Shown here one piece after another: positions 7,418 through 15,343 of a DNA stretch of 16,640 bases. Position 1 is the first letter of the stretch, and each line of letters begins with the position of its first letter. The notes under the pieces are model-generated. The model made no database searches, was not told the DNA's origin, and was given only the letters and a program-made list of their open reading frames with translations. The stretch comes from an uncultured Ilumatobacter sp. (lineage in GTDB: Bacteria; Actinomycetota; Acidimicrobiia; Acidimicrobiales; Ilumatobacteraceae), in contig CALAHA010000289.1 of assembly GCA_937891565.1 (NCBI GenBank), forward strand, positions 1-16,640. The letters run 5' to 3'. A program made the translations under genes and the position numbers.

Positions 7418-8227
7418 TCAGCTCGAAGCGTCTTGAATGGCGCCCAGTAGCGACTGGTGGATGCCGGGTGCAGCGGCGAGAACGCCACCCTCGTCAGGCG
7501 TTCCGCCGTGGAGGTCCGATGTGATGGCGCCGGCTTCCGTGGCGATCAACAGGCCGGCTGCCATGTCCCACGAATTGAGGTGTTCTTCGAAGTAGGCGTC
7601 AAGACGACCGCACGCGACGTACGCAAGGTCGATAGCGGCCGAGCCGTACCGGCGGATGTCGCGGACCTGGGGGAGGAGCTCACGGATGCGGCGGGCCTGC
7701 GGCAGCCGGTGTTCAGGGAGATAGCTGAACCCGGTGCCGACCATCGACAGGGCGATGTCGGTGGCTGAACTCGCCTTGATCTTGATGCCGTTGCGCGTGG
7801 CGCCGCCACCTCGGCAGGCAGAGAACATCTCGTCGGTGACTGGTGCGTAGACCGCGCCTGCCAGCGAACCGTCCGCGTCGACCGCCGCCACAGACGTGCA
7901 CCACGCAGGAAGGTCGTAGAGAAAGTTGGCGGTGCCGTCGATCGGATCGATGTGCCATTCGATGCCCGATGTGCCCGAATCGTTTGCCCCTTCCTCGCCA
8001 ACGATTGCATCGTCTGGCCGAAGCCGACGCAACTCACCGACGATGTACTGCTCGGCGGAGCGATCGAACTCGGTGACGGGATCGGTTGCGCTCGACTTCG
8101 TGTCGTGCGCAGGTGGTTGACCAACCGGCAGGCTGCGCCGGCCAGCGAGCGCCATAGCCCCGGCGGTTCGGGCGAGTCGCTCGGCAAGCAAGCGGAGGTC
8201 TGCCCCAGAGTGAGTTGTGTCAGTCAT
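7418..8227 (-). CDS. Inositol monophosphatase family phosphatase
   Basis: This Mg-dependent cytosolic phosphomonoesterase has 269 residues, the usual family size. Metal-binding motifs, numbered from ATG 8227: VGEEG (Glu78-Glu79), DPIDGTANF (Asp94, Asp97, Gly98, Thr99) and SWDMAAG (Asp221), with ATDPVTEFDRSAE near the N-terminus and RYGSAAIDLAYVACGRLDAY before the last metal ligand. The frame stays open to 8311, but ATG 8227 lies one base past the stop of the upstream membrane protein gene (TGACATG), so the two are almost certainly one transcript. Known relatives hydrolyse inositol 1-phosphate, feeding inositol lipid or mycothiol-type pathways, or histidinol phosphate; the sequence alone does not choose among them. 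A suhB/impA-like function is the default. Confidence 0.9.
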   Translation of the reverse strand: MTDTTHSGADLRLLAERLARTAGAMALAGRRSLPVGQPPAHDTKSSATDPVTEFDRSAEQYIVGELRRLRPDDAIVGEEGANDSGTSGIEWHIDPIDGTANFLYDLPAWCTSVAAVDADGSLAGAVYAPVTDEMFSACRGGGATRNGIKIKASSATDIALSMVGTGFSYLPEHRLPQARRIRELLPQVRDIRRYGSAAIDLAYVACGRLDAYFEEHLNSWDMAAGLLIATEAGAITSDLHGGTPDEGGVLAAAPGIHQSLLGAIQDASS

Positions 8228-8228
8228 G

Positions 8229-8513
8229 TCAGTTGGGTGCGTGGCCGGCACCGGTGCGGTCTTCGACTTCGCGCCATTCCCCGAGGGCTCGCATGACGAG
8301 CACGGCCACAATGGCCATGCCGCCTGCGGTCACGACAGCGCCGATCAGAATGCCGATGCCGAGCGGCACACCGCAATCTCCTTCGCACTGCAGTCTGATC
8401 AAGGAGTACCCGATCAGCCCGCCGGCTAAGCCGCTGAGACAGATGGCGACGAAGGCGCCGATACGCACTCCAACAGTGGGAAGCGCCGACAGGGGCCGAA
8501 ATTTGTCGTCCAT
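8229..8513 (-). CDS. Small two-helix membrane protein with CxxxC loop
   Basis: This 94-residue protein starts with ATG. Two hydrophobic segments (about 15-39 and 50-75) flank a short loop, RLQCEGDCGVP, with cysteines at 43 and 47; the C-terminal tail is charged and soluble. The charge pattern (K4 and R6 before helix one, R75 to R86 after helix two) suggests that both ends are cytoplasmic and the cysteine loop lies outside, where it could form a disulfide or bind metal. I recognise no family. It is the promoter-proximal gene of a pair with the inositol monophosphatase-type gene, one base apart, which suggests joint expression but not a defined function. Confidence 0.72.
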   Translation of the reverse strand: MDDKFRPLSALPTVGVRIGAFVAICLSGLAGGLIGYSLIRLQCEGDCGVPLGIGILIGAVVTAGGMAIVAVLVMRALGEWREVEDRTGAGHAPN

Positions 8514-8521
8514 TGAGGTGC

Positions 8522-8527
8522 AGGCTA
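8522..8527 (-). promoter_or_regulatory. -10-like hexamer ahead of the 8513 gene
   Basis: On the minus strand TAGCCT (TANNNT) ends 8 bases before the ATG at 8513. The intervening bases hold no Shine-Dalgarno sequence. It would drive the membrane protein/inositol monophosphatase pair as a leaderless transcript. Confidence 0.4.
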
Positions 8528-8774
8528 CTGAGACAGCCGCAAAGCTTCATGCACGCGTTGAGGGTCGGGTTGATGAACTGCACCCAATCGTCGACGACGA
8601 GCACGTTGCCGTAGCCGCCGATATAGATTTTTCACGGTACGAGGGGCCTGCCGGTTGACAGACAGATCAGAACGGCACAAACCCAGACAGAGTGCTCAAC
8701 ATGCAGTTGATCGCCTCGATGCTGGTTGCAGCTCGATCGGGTCTGGCTGGGAAGAATCCGATGGTCGCAGCAAC

Positions 8775-8780
8775 TATCGT
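8775..8780 (+). promoter_or_regulatory. -10-like hexamer ahead of the TerB/Coq4-like gene
   Basis: TATCGT (TANNNT) ends 6 bases before ATG 8787 and supports that start over the TTG at 8655 further upstream. The rest of 8514-8786 holds no convincing gene; a perfect TTGACA at 8655-8660 has no good -10 at the right distance. Confidence 0.45.
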
Positions 8781-8786
8781 GATGGG

Positions 8787-9752
8787 ATGTTGCAGCTTGA
8801 TCCGGTGCTTGTTGACAGTGTGGCAGGCGGATTGCTCTGCGGTATCGACGTCGATGGGGGGCCAACAACCGAGCAGTTGTTGGTGCTCAAAGCCATCGTC
8901 AGTCACCTGTGGGAGCGACCTGATCTTGATGTGGAGTCAGTGCCGCATGTGGGTGCTCGCGAACTCGCGAACATCCTGACTGACGTGAACACGCGGACAA
9001 TGTTCCACGAACTTCACCTTGCCCTTGAAACCTGTCGGCACCCGCAGTCACTGGCCCAGGTAGCTGCTGTGCAGGAGTACGCGGACGCTCTCGAGGTCGA
9101 TGGTGACGATCTCGAAATCTTCCGGGATCTCATTTGCAGTGGGGTGGAGGCCGCTGCGGAGGACTACAAACGCTTCCTCGCCATCGACATGCGCGAGCGG
9201 TCTGAGCCGAGTTTGTCGGAGACGAAGGTCGACGCTCTGCACCCCGAGACCCAACTTGCAGAAAAACTTGGCGCTTTCTCGGAATACGGTCCGGGCACGC
9301 TGGGGCGCGCCTACCTCTCCTTTTACGAACGTTCTGGCCTGAGTTTGCCTGGCATTGACCTCTCTCTGAATAACCATTTTTTCGTTGCCCACGACATGAC
9401 TCACACGATTGCTGGATTGTCGACAACGCCGGCGGCCGAAATTGCCCTCAGTGCTTTCCAGTTTGCAATGAGCAACAACCGCATTAACCGTGCGGCATTC
9501 CTGGCCTCGTTGGTTGCCCACGAGGCTGGCTTCGCTCTTCCCCCGCACCTCAGCAGCGGCGAAACAGGTCTTCTCCTCGACCCACCTGCCGCTCAGCTCC
9601 TTGGCCAGGAACTGCGTCGGGGGAGCCAATGTCGGAAAGATTTTTCACTTGTCGATCATTTTGCGCTCGCGCCGCTTTTGCTCAGTGACGTCCGCTCCGA
9701 GTTTGGAGTTGGCGCTCCGTTAGATCCTCATGATGGCCACCACTGGTGGTAG
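8787..9752 (+). CDS. TerB-like plus Coq4-like protein (HDxxH-x11-E motif)
   Basis: This 321-residue protein has no signal peptide or membrane helix. The all-helical N-terminal part (about 1-135: DGGPTTEQLLVLKAIVSHLW, FHELHLALETCRHPQSLAQV) looks like a TerB/DjlA-type domain. The second part contains GTLGRAYLSFYERSGLSLPG and then HDMTHTIAGLSTTPAAE, in which His202, Asp203, His206 and Glu218 fit the Coq4 metal motif HDxxH-x11-E exactly, followed by IALSAFQFAM. The tail ends DPHDGHHWW. Coq4 is a ubiquinone-biosynthesis protein, recently linked to C1 decarboxylation and hydroxylation of the ring; actinobacteria generally make menaquinone, so another substrate is likely. The start was chosen because ATG 8787 begins the conserved-looking region (MLQLDPVLVDSVAGG) and has a -10-like box 6 bases upstream. 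The gene looks less GC-rich than its neighbours in places (26 of 60 bases G or C at 9361-9420). Confidence 0.7.
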   Translation: MLQLDPVLVDSVAGGLLCGIDVDGGPTTEQLLVLKAIVSHLWERPDLDVESVPHVGARELANILTDVNTRTMFHELHLALETCRHPQSLAQVAAVQEYADALEVDGDDLEIFRDLICSGVEAAAEDYKRFLAIDMRERSEPSLSETKVDALHPETQLAEKLGAFSEYGPGTLGRAYLSFYERSGLSLPGIDLSLNNHFFVAHDMTHTIAGLSTTPAAEIALSAFQFAMSNNRINRAAFLASLVAHEAGFALPPHLSSGETGLLLDPPAAQLLGQELRRGSQCRKDFSLVDHFALAPLLLSDVRSEFGVGAPLDPHDGHHWW

Positions 9753-9927
9753 CGCCGCCCGAGTCCACTGCTCGGTCGAACGATGCCACCAGGCGGTCGT
9801 TTTGGGTTGACATCGTTTCGTTTGTTGCCGAGGCCTGACTGTCTCGGAGAAATCCGTGGTTCGTGCTGATCGATGACGATTCGGCACGGGCTGGACGGTG
9901 ATCTCGTCGTTGTAGTCAGCTTGCGTA

Positions 9928-9933
9928 TAGCTT
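9928..9933 (+). promoter_or_regulatory. -10-like hexamer ahead of dinB
   Basis: TAGCTT (TANNNT), inside TATAGCTTTCGGC, ends 5 bases before ATG 9939. No LexA-type operator of the TCGAAC-N4-GTTCGA kind is seen in 9753-9938; only a half-site-like TCGAAC at about 9776 is present, so SOS control is not supported here. Confidence 0.35.
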
Positions 9934-9938
9934 TCGGC

Positions 9939-11198
9939 ATGACTCGAGGGCAGACTCGCACGATTCTGCATGCCGACATGGACGCGTTCTTCGTGTCGGT
10001 CGAGCTGCGGCGGCGTCCGGAACTGATGGGTCAACCGGTGGTCGTTGGTGGAACCGGAAACCGGGGAGTCGTTGCTGCTGCGTCGTACGAGGCCCGCCGG
10101 TTCGGTGTGCATTCGGCACTCCCCTCGTCGATTGCCAAGCGGCGGTGCCCGCATGCAGTCTTTCTGCCGGGCGACCACGAGTTGTACGGCAAGGTCAGCG
10201 CCGAGGTCCGCGAGATCTTCGACCGGTTCACTCCGCTCGTGGAACCACTGTCGCTCGACGAAGCCTTCCTCGATGTGACCGGCTCACGTCGACTCTTCGG
10301 GACTGGTGCCGAGATCGCTGACCAGATCCGGCAGGCTGTCCGCGACGAACTCGAGCTGGGTTGCTGTATTGGTGTGGCGACCAACAAGTTTTTGGCCAAG
10401 CTCGCTTCGGTTGAGGCCAAGCCGATCGTTCGGCCAGACCGGATCGAACCCGGCCTCGGTGTCAAAGTCGTCGAGCCGGGTACCGAGCAGGCATTCCTCG
10501 ACCCGCTCAAGGTGCAACGGCTGTGGGGCGTCGGGCCAGCGACCCTCGACAAGCTGCATCGCCTTGGCGTCACCATCGTGTCGGATCTGCACTTGGTCGA
10601 CCGGCGTGCGCTCGGTGCTGCACTGGGTCAGAACCAGGCCACGCATCTCCTTGCCTTGGCCGTCGGCGCAGACGACCGTCCGGTCGAACCCGATCGCGAT
10701 GCGAAGTCGATTGGTCACGAAGAGACGTTCGCATCCAACACACACGCACCTTCGGAAATGCGGACACATCTCGTGCGCCTTGCTGACGCCGTGGCCAGCC
10801 GGCTGCGCAAAGCCGGTGTGGGCGCTCGGACACTGACCCTCAAAGTCCGATTTGACGACGGGTTTACGACGATCACGAGATCGACCACCGGCTCTGAGGC
10901 GATCGACAGTGCCGAAGTGATCGTGGCGATGTTGGGGCCAATCATGGACACGCTTGACCCGTCGCCGGGCGTCCGGCTCGTCGGAGTGTCAGGGTCGAAC
11001 CTCGGCCCCGTGTTTCATCAACTCACGCTCGACGAGGCGGCTGACGGAGCCCCGGTACACGGGGCGGCCGACGCAGCATTAGACGTGATCCGAGATCGGT
11101 TTGGGGCGAACGCAATTGGACCGGCCAGTGCCGTCAAGGGTGGCAAGGTGCGGAATGTGCAGCGTGGAGGACAGCAATGGGGGCCCGATGAAGAGTGA
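9939..11198 (+). CDS. dinB: DNA polymerase IV (Y-family translesion polymerase)
   Basis: This 419-residue error-prone polymerase bypasses damaged or mispaired template bases. ATG 9939 is preferred over the open frame from 9873 because it puts TILHADMDAFFVSVE at the N-terminus. Motifs: Asp13 in HADMD and Asp107-Glu108 in PLSLDEAFLDV are the catalytic carboxylates; Phe18 occupies the steric-gate position; VAAASYEARRFGV(H)SALP is the finger motif; CIGVATNKFLAKLAS and LWGVGPATLDKLHRLGV cover the palm end and thumb helix-hairpin-helix. The little-finger domain follows, then HQLTLDE (about 360-366), which sits where relatives carry the QLSLF-type beta-clamp motif, with LDVIRDRFGANAI after it. All core residues are intact, so the gene should be active. 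The next gene downstream is the DUF3040 gene on the same strand. Confidence 0.95.
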   Translation: MTRGQTRTILHADMDAFFVSVELRRRPELMGQPVVVGGTGNRGVVAAASYEARRFGVHSALPSSIAKRRCPHAVFLPGDHELYGKVSAEVREIFDRFTPLVEPLSLDEAFLDVTGSRRLFGTGAEIADQIRQAVRDELELGCCIGVATNKFLAKLASVEAKPIVRPDRIEPGLGVKVVEPGTEQAFLDPLKVQRLWGVGPATLDKLHRLGVTIVSDLHLVDRRALGAALGQNQATHLLALAVGADDRPVEPDRDAKSIGHEETFASNTHAPSEMRTHLVRLADAVASRLRKAGVGARTLTLKVRFDDGFTTITRSTTGSEAIDSAEVIVAMLGPIMDTLDPSPGVRLVGVSGSNLGPVFHQLTLDEAADGAPVHGAADAALDVIRDRFGANAIGPASAVKGGKVRNVQRGGQQWGPDEE

Positions 11199-11288
11199 TC
11201 GTCGCCTGATGTTGACAAATCCATCGTGGCCCCAGCCAGTCTCCGTGGTGCTTGTGGAAAATTTCCGCAACCGATTTCCTTCACCGCG

Positions 11289-11317
11289 TTGAGCTTTGCA
11301 CCTTTGCGTGCGATGAT
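11289..11317 (+). promoter_or_regulatory. Putative -35/-10 promoter of the DUF3040 gene
   Basis: TTGAGC (11289-11294) and GATGAT (11312-11317) are separated by exactly 17 bases, and the -10 ends 6 bases before GTG 11324. The -10 is not a strict TANNNT but keeps A2, T3, A5 and T6 of TATAAT. It is the only promoter in the window where a recognisable -35 accompanies the start-proximal -10. Confidence 0.45.
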
Positions 11318-11323
11318 TACTCG

Positions 11324-11659
11324 GTGCCGCTCTCCGAAAATGAACAGCGCATTCTTCGCCAGATCGAAGAAGAACTGGAACAAGACCCCACGTTTGCGCA
11401 AAAGGGATACCGCCTGTCACGGCGACGTTCCGCGCTCATCGGGCTGGGTCTCGTTGTCGGGCTGGCAATTACCATTGGTGGTCTCGCCGTCAATTTCGTC
11501 GTTGCGTTCGCCGGATTTGTTCTCGTGCTTGTGATGGCAACGATGCTTGAATCCGAACTGCGTGTCCTTGGCCGCGACCGGCTCGGTCAGCTGCCGATTT
11601 CGGCATGGCTCAGTGGCAACGTCCGCCGCCCCGAACCCCACGACGTCGACGAATCCTAA
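11324..11659 (+). CDS. DUF3040 membrane protein
   Basis: This 111-residue protein starts with GTG. The N-terminal VPLSENEQRILRQIEEELEQDPTFA is the hallmark of DUF3040 (PLSExEQRxLxxIExxL), an actinobacterial family of unknown function. A short basic stretch (YRLSRRRS, 29-36) precedes two membrane helices (about 37-54 and 57-75), and a soluble tail ends at TAA. The open frame extends upstream to 11252, but the DUF3040 signature fixes the start at 11324, which also sits behind a plausible promoter. In many actinobacteria this gene lies beside mraZ at the edge of the division and cell-wall cluster (recalled, not shown here); here its downstream neighbour is the convergent transglutaminase gene, 87 bases away. 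Confidence 0.85.
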   Translation: MPLSENEQRILRQIEEELEQDPTFAQKGYRLSRRRSALIGLGLVVGLAITIGGLAVNFVVAFAGFVLVLVMATMLESELRVLGRDRLGQLPISAWLSGNVRRPEPHDVDES

Positions 11660-11746
11660 GATCTGTCCGCATCTGCGCCCCGTGGAGCGTCGCGGCGCCC
11701 TGCGGCGAACGACTGTTCAAGGCTCTACTGAAGCCGTCGTGCGTGT

Positions 11747-14110
11747 TCAGCCCAGCCGGGTGAAGTACCGACGAAACTTTGCGATCGGCGAGATCGAATC
11801 GTTAACGGCACGCTCGATCTGACGGCTCCACTGGCGGCACTCGGTCAGAAGGCGTGCTCCGTGCTCGTCCAACGTTGCGCCAGCATCGGGGGCGTAAGAC
11901 ACCTCGGTCATTGCTGCAGCGAGCGATGCGAATGGCCGTGCCACCACAGGAAACGCAGTAGCGGCGGCAGCAGCAGTTTCGGATGGCGTGAGCGATGCCC
12001 GCGGGCGCAAGCCAACTTCACCCACATCGGCAACCGACTGGCGCCAGAGCCCGGCCACGGCAGCAGCCGCATCGGCAGGCTGCCGCCGTCGACGCCAGCG
12101 GCGGATCAGCGCGGGAAGTGCCAAGAGAAGCCCGATCAGCGCAACAACGATGAGCGGGCGCCATGGAACCAACGCTGTGTCTTCGCTTGCTGTCGAAGTC
12201 GGATCAGCGAGTGGGCCGCCGGTTTCTTCAGGTGACAGAGCCTGATCGACGCCCGCTGGGACTGCCGGGTCGCCGAGCGGAGCACTGGTTGTCGGCGGGG
12301 CGATTACCTGGTCGTTGTTGGCCGACGGTGCGGGGTCTGCTTCGGCACCGTTCGGGTCGATACCGGTCGAGTCCTGCTGGGGTGCGACATTTGTGTAGTT
12401 CTCTGCACCAGGTGACCCGCGCCCTGGCGTCGGCTCGAAGGGAACCCAGCCAAGGCCGTCGAACCAGACCTCGGGCCAGGCGTGGGCGTTCTTGCCGAGC
12501 ACCGAATACGCGTCGCCGTCGAAGTTGCCCTGGGTAAAACCAACTGCCACCCGGGCGGGGACGCCGAGCGTCCTGAGCATCGCGGCGTAGGAACCGGCGA
12601 ACTGTTCGCAGTACCCGATGCGGTCACGGAGGAAGCCTTCGATTGCAGTATTGCTGTGGCCAGCCTGCACCTCGAGGCTGTAATCGAACTCGCTGCGGAA
12701 CCAGTTCTGCAAGGTCAGCGCAGTTTCGTACGGCGTCGTGGCGCCAGCGGTTACGGAACGTGCAATATCGCCAATCGACGAAGGAAATCCGTTCGGAAGT
12801 TCGAGATAGATCGGATCGCCGGCGTCCGTCGACGCGGCGGCCTGCAAGTCCTCGACAAGGAACTGCGGTGACGCAGACACGATTTCGAACTGGTCGCCGG
12901 CGGCAAGGTCGCCATCCGTTTTCAGCAACGTCGAAGAGTCGGCGTTGAAACGCAGCCCGTCTTGTGGCGATGCAGAGCGCGGGTCGGCTGCGGCCGGGAC
13001 GAACTGAGCGCCGAGCGATGTGATGGTGATCTCCTGGCGCAACTCGGTGGCACCGGCGCGGGCAGGAGACAGCTCACCGTCGACTCGTGAGAGCGAGCGC
13101 TCAGGGAGGCCCCAGGTGGTGCCATTGAAGCGGGGGAGCGCCGAAAGCCGCCAGTACGACTCAAAGTCGGCCTTGACGGTGAACAGTTCGGAATCGGATC
13201 GGTTGGTGAGTCGCGAGCGGATGTCAACGAGCGGGCTCACGACATTGGTGACGCTGCCACTGTTGCCACCACGGGTCTCGTAGAGGGGAGCGGCGTCGGC
13301 ACCGGGCAGACGCGGGCCGATAAATGACGCAGCCAACGCAACGATAAGCGCTGTGCCGATCGCGGCAGGAACGATTACTCGCGCCGGCGAACGACGCGTG
13401 CCGATGACGGTGCGACGATCTGGAGCATGGTGGGTACGCAACGTCACCGTGGCAGCCACACCGGCAGCGATGAGCCCGGCAGTTAACGCCTCCCGTTCGC
13501 GGTTCGAGCCGAGCGCAGCGACGAATACGAAGAGCACGCCTCCGGGGACGAGTGCCTCGGCACGAGCGAACGCACGGAACGCGAATGTGTCCCCCAACAC
13601 GATGGTCAGGGCCATGCCGGTTGCAGCCAAGACGTCCCAGCCCCCGCTGTAGATAACCGGGGCTATCGCCGTCGGGAACTCTTCTCGGACCCGCTTGATT
13701 TCAAGCTGGAACAACTCGAGGGTGTCGCCGTTCGGCAGCAGCATGGTCATCGAATCGCGGTAGTAAATGAAAGCGATCAGCCAGACCATCGCAGCAGTAA
13801 GGAACGGCACGGCGAGGAGGCCCGGCACGCGCAACCGTCGAAGGACGAAACTGAGGCCATGCCCGATCACTGCCATCGCGATGAAACCGTTAAGAAACTG
13901 CCAGCCTCCAAAGACCCGGGCGAAGCCGGTGGCGACAGCGATCGAGAACAACGCCATTGCGATCGTGGCGATCAGCTCACTGGACACCTGCGGGTCGATC
14001 AGCGGCTCATGCGCAGGCGGGGGTCGGCCCGGCCCTGTCGAGTGCTGCGACCCCGAAGTTGAGGGGCGATCTCGCAGCGAGCCGGGTGAGCGGACGGCGG
14101 TGTTGGTCAT
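11747..14110 (-). CDS. Membrane-anchored transglutaminase-like protein (TgpA type)
   Basis: This 787-residue polytopic membrane protein has about six or seven helices in residues 44-264, then a large extracytoplasmic part, a helix at about 652-670 (PLIVVALIGLLLALPALI) and a cytoplasmic helical tail of the DUF4129 sort. The transglutaminase core has Cys501 in RIGYCEQFAGSYAAMLRTLG and His543 in KNAHAWPEVWF; the third triad position, 16 residues after the His, is Glu559 (WVPFEPTPG) where many family members have Asp. A Pro/Ala/Asp-rich linker separates core and last helix. ATG 14110 overlaps the DUF58 stop by four bases (ATGA), which decides against the longer frame to 14293. With MoxR and DUF58 it forms the widespread moxR-DUF58-tgpA operon, thought to act in envelope assembly or stress; the substrate is unknown. 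Confidence 0.9.
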   Translation of the reverse strand: MTNTAVRSPGSLRDRPSTSGSQHSTGPGRPPPAHEPLIDPQVSSELIATIAMALFSIAVATGFARVFGGWQFLNGFIAMAVIGHGLSFVLRRLRVPGLLAVPFLTAAMVWLIAFIYYRDSMTMLLPNGDTLELFQLEIKRVREEFPTAIAPVIYSGGWDVLAATGMALTIVLGDTFAFRAFARAEALVPGGVLFVFVAALGSNREREALTAGLIAAGVAATVTLRTHHAPDRRTVIGTRRSPARVIVPAAIGTALIVALAASFIGPRLPGADAAPLYETRGGNSGSVTNVVSPLVDIRSRLTNRSDSELFTVKADFESYWRLSALPRFNGTTWGLPERSLSRVDGELSPARAGATELRQEITITSLGAQFVPAAADPRSASPQDGLRFNADSSTLLKTDGDLAAGDQFEIVSASPQFLVEDLQAAASTDAGDPIYLELPNGFPSSIGDIARSVTAGATTPYETALTLQNWFRSEFDYSLEVQAGHSNTAIEGFLRDRIGYCEQFAGSYAAMLRTLGVPARVAVGFTQGNFDGDAYSVLGKNAHAWPEVWFDGLGWVPFEPTPGRGSPGAENYTNVAPQQDSTGIDPNGAEADPAPSANNDQVIAPPTTSAPLGDPAVPAGVDQALSPEETGGPLADPTSTASEDTALVPWRPLIVVALIGLLLALPALIRRWRRRRQPADAAAAVAGLWRQSVADVGEVGLRPRASLTPSETAAAAATAFPVVARPFASLAAAMTEVSYAPDAGATLDEHGARLLTECRQWSRQIERAVNDSISPIAKFRRYFTRLG

Positions 14111-15276
14111 CGGCGAACTCCGCCAGGCGCTCCGACGGCACGCGTTGACGACGTACCGTTCAATGCTCGCCATGAGTCGACGAATTCGTCCTCGGTGCGA
14201 CAAGACACGCCGATGTTTGCTTTGGATCGTTCGTCGGTCGTCACCCCGATGACGGCGAGCGTGGGATCGACGATGGCTTGGATCGCGCGCCATCCTCCGC
14301 TGCGGTGTGAACCGGTCACGAGGATCATCAGGCCGAGCCCTTCCCCAGGATCTCGGTCGAGCAGGCCGAGCTCTGACCCGTCGGGTTCGATCCGTGCCAG
14401 CACGCGTAACGTGTTGGCACCGGTCTCGGGCCCCCGGAGGTCGATGCCGCCGGCGGTGACGAAACGTGTTGTCAGGCCCGCTTGTTCAGCGCTGTGTACG
14501 AGGCTGGCGGCAGCGGTGATACCACGTTCGAATCCTGCGCTTTCGAGATACGACGACGGGTTGGCATCGAAAACGACGGTGCAGCGCCGAACGCCCTCGA
14601 CGGTGTATTCCTTCACCAGCAGATCTTCTGATCGGGCCGACGCCTTCCAGTCGATCGAACGTGGCTCGTCACCATCGACGTAGGTTCGCAGGCCGTGGAA
14701 CTCACCCGGACCGAGGCGACGTGCCTGAACCACAAGCTGTCGCCCGAGCGCGCCTTGCCCGAGCACGGGCATGTCGAGCAGAAACGTCTTCGGTGCAACC
14801 GTGACGGTGTCGATGTCGGCAATCGTCCTGGTTGAACGAGCGATGCCGAGCGGATCACGAATTTCGACAACAAGCGGACCGAGCCGGACAAGGCCGCGGG
14901 TTGTGGTCGGGAGTTGGTAACCGGCAGAGGAGCGTGTGCCCGGTGACAACGGAGCAATCGAGAGGCGGGCGACGTGATCAGTCACGTTCGCCCGGCTGAC
15001 TCGCTCGGCAAGCTCGAAGCCAGTTGAACGGACGCTGCCGTGATGTTCGAGCCGAAGGTCGACACGTCCAGTGTCGCCGGCAACGAGCACGGTTGGATGA
15101 ACCCAGCGCGAGGCTGAGACGTTCGGTCGGCGGACACGTACGAACACGACCGCGAGCACTACGGCAGCAATGAAGGCCGCGCCGATGATGAACAACTCGA
15201 CCACGCCGAAGACGCGACCGACAACCAGCGCGATCATGCCGGCCACGAGGCTGCCCGTTCCCTGTCGTGTCAACAC
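14107..15276 (-). CDS. DUF58 protein
   Basis: This protein has 389 residues from GTG 15276. The N-terminal VLTRQGTGSLVAGMIALVVG matches the usual DUF58 opening, with two membrane helices (about 8-24 and 27-47). A beta-rich region follows, then the DUF58 signature at about 197-215 (LRTYVDGDEPRSIDWKASAR), and a von Willebrand A-like segment starting VVFDANPSSYL, although the classic metal site DxSxS is not intact. The open frame reaches 15462, but that would overlap moxR by over 100 bases and add a sequence unlike the family. It lies between moxR (67 bases upstream) and tgpA (4-base overlap). Partners of MoxR AAA+ ATPases often have such domains, so it is probably a client or adaptor. There is no visible ribosome binding site. 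Confidence 0.88.
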   Translation of the reverse strand: MLTRQGTGSLVAGMIALVVGRVFGVVELFIIGAAFIAAVVLAVVFVRVRRPNVSASRWVHPTVLVAGDTGRVDLRLEHHGSVRSTGFELAERVSRANVTDHVARLSIAPLSPGTRSSAGYQLPTTTRGLVRLGPLVVEIRDPLGIARSTRTIADIDTVTVAPKTFLLDMPVLGQGALGRQLVVQARRLGPGEFHGLRTYVDGDEPRSIDWKASARSEDLLVKEYTVEGVRRCTVVFDANPSSYLESAGFERGITAAASLVHSAEQAGLTTRFVTAGGIDLRGPETGANTLRVLARIEPDGSELGLLDRDPGEGLGLMILVTGSHRSGGWRAIQAIVDPTLAVIGVTTDERSKANIGVSCRTEDEFVDSWRALNGTSSTRAVGAPGGVRR

Positions 15277-15343
15277 GTCGCGGCAACGAACGTTGTCAGA
15301 CTTGGTTTGGCGGCGGGGAGCTCGAATCGATCCACGATGGGCC

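Noticed and set aside
8655..8660. Perfect TTGACA -35 upstream of the Coq4-like gene
   Set aside because: No -10 resembling TATAAT or TANNNT lies 16-18 bases downstream; the start-proximal TATCGT at 8775 is a better candidate.
9737..9749. CCACC-ACT-GGTGG hairpin at the stop of the Coq4-like gene, with a second 5-bp stem (CCGAG/CTCGG, 9759-9775) just after
   Set aside because: Stems are short and no T-run follows, so an intrinsic terminator cannot be claimed; the first hairpin also encodes the His/Trp tail.
9753..9938. Search for a LexA/SOS box upstream of dinB
   Set aside because: Only a TCGAAC half-site is present, without its inverted GTTCGA partner at the right spacing.
11700..11735. Imperfect stem (CGAC...GGCT/AGCC...GTCG) between the convergent DUF3040 and transglutaminase genes
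   Set aside because: The stem is interrupted by mismatches and lacks a T-run; it is too weak to call a terminator.
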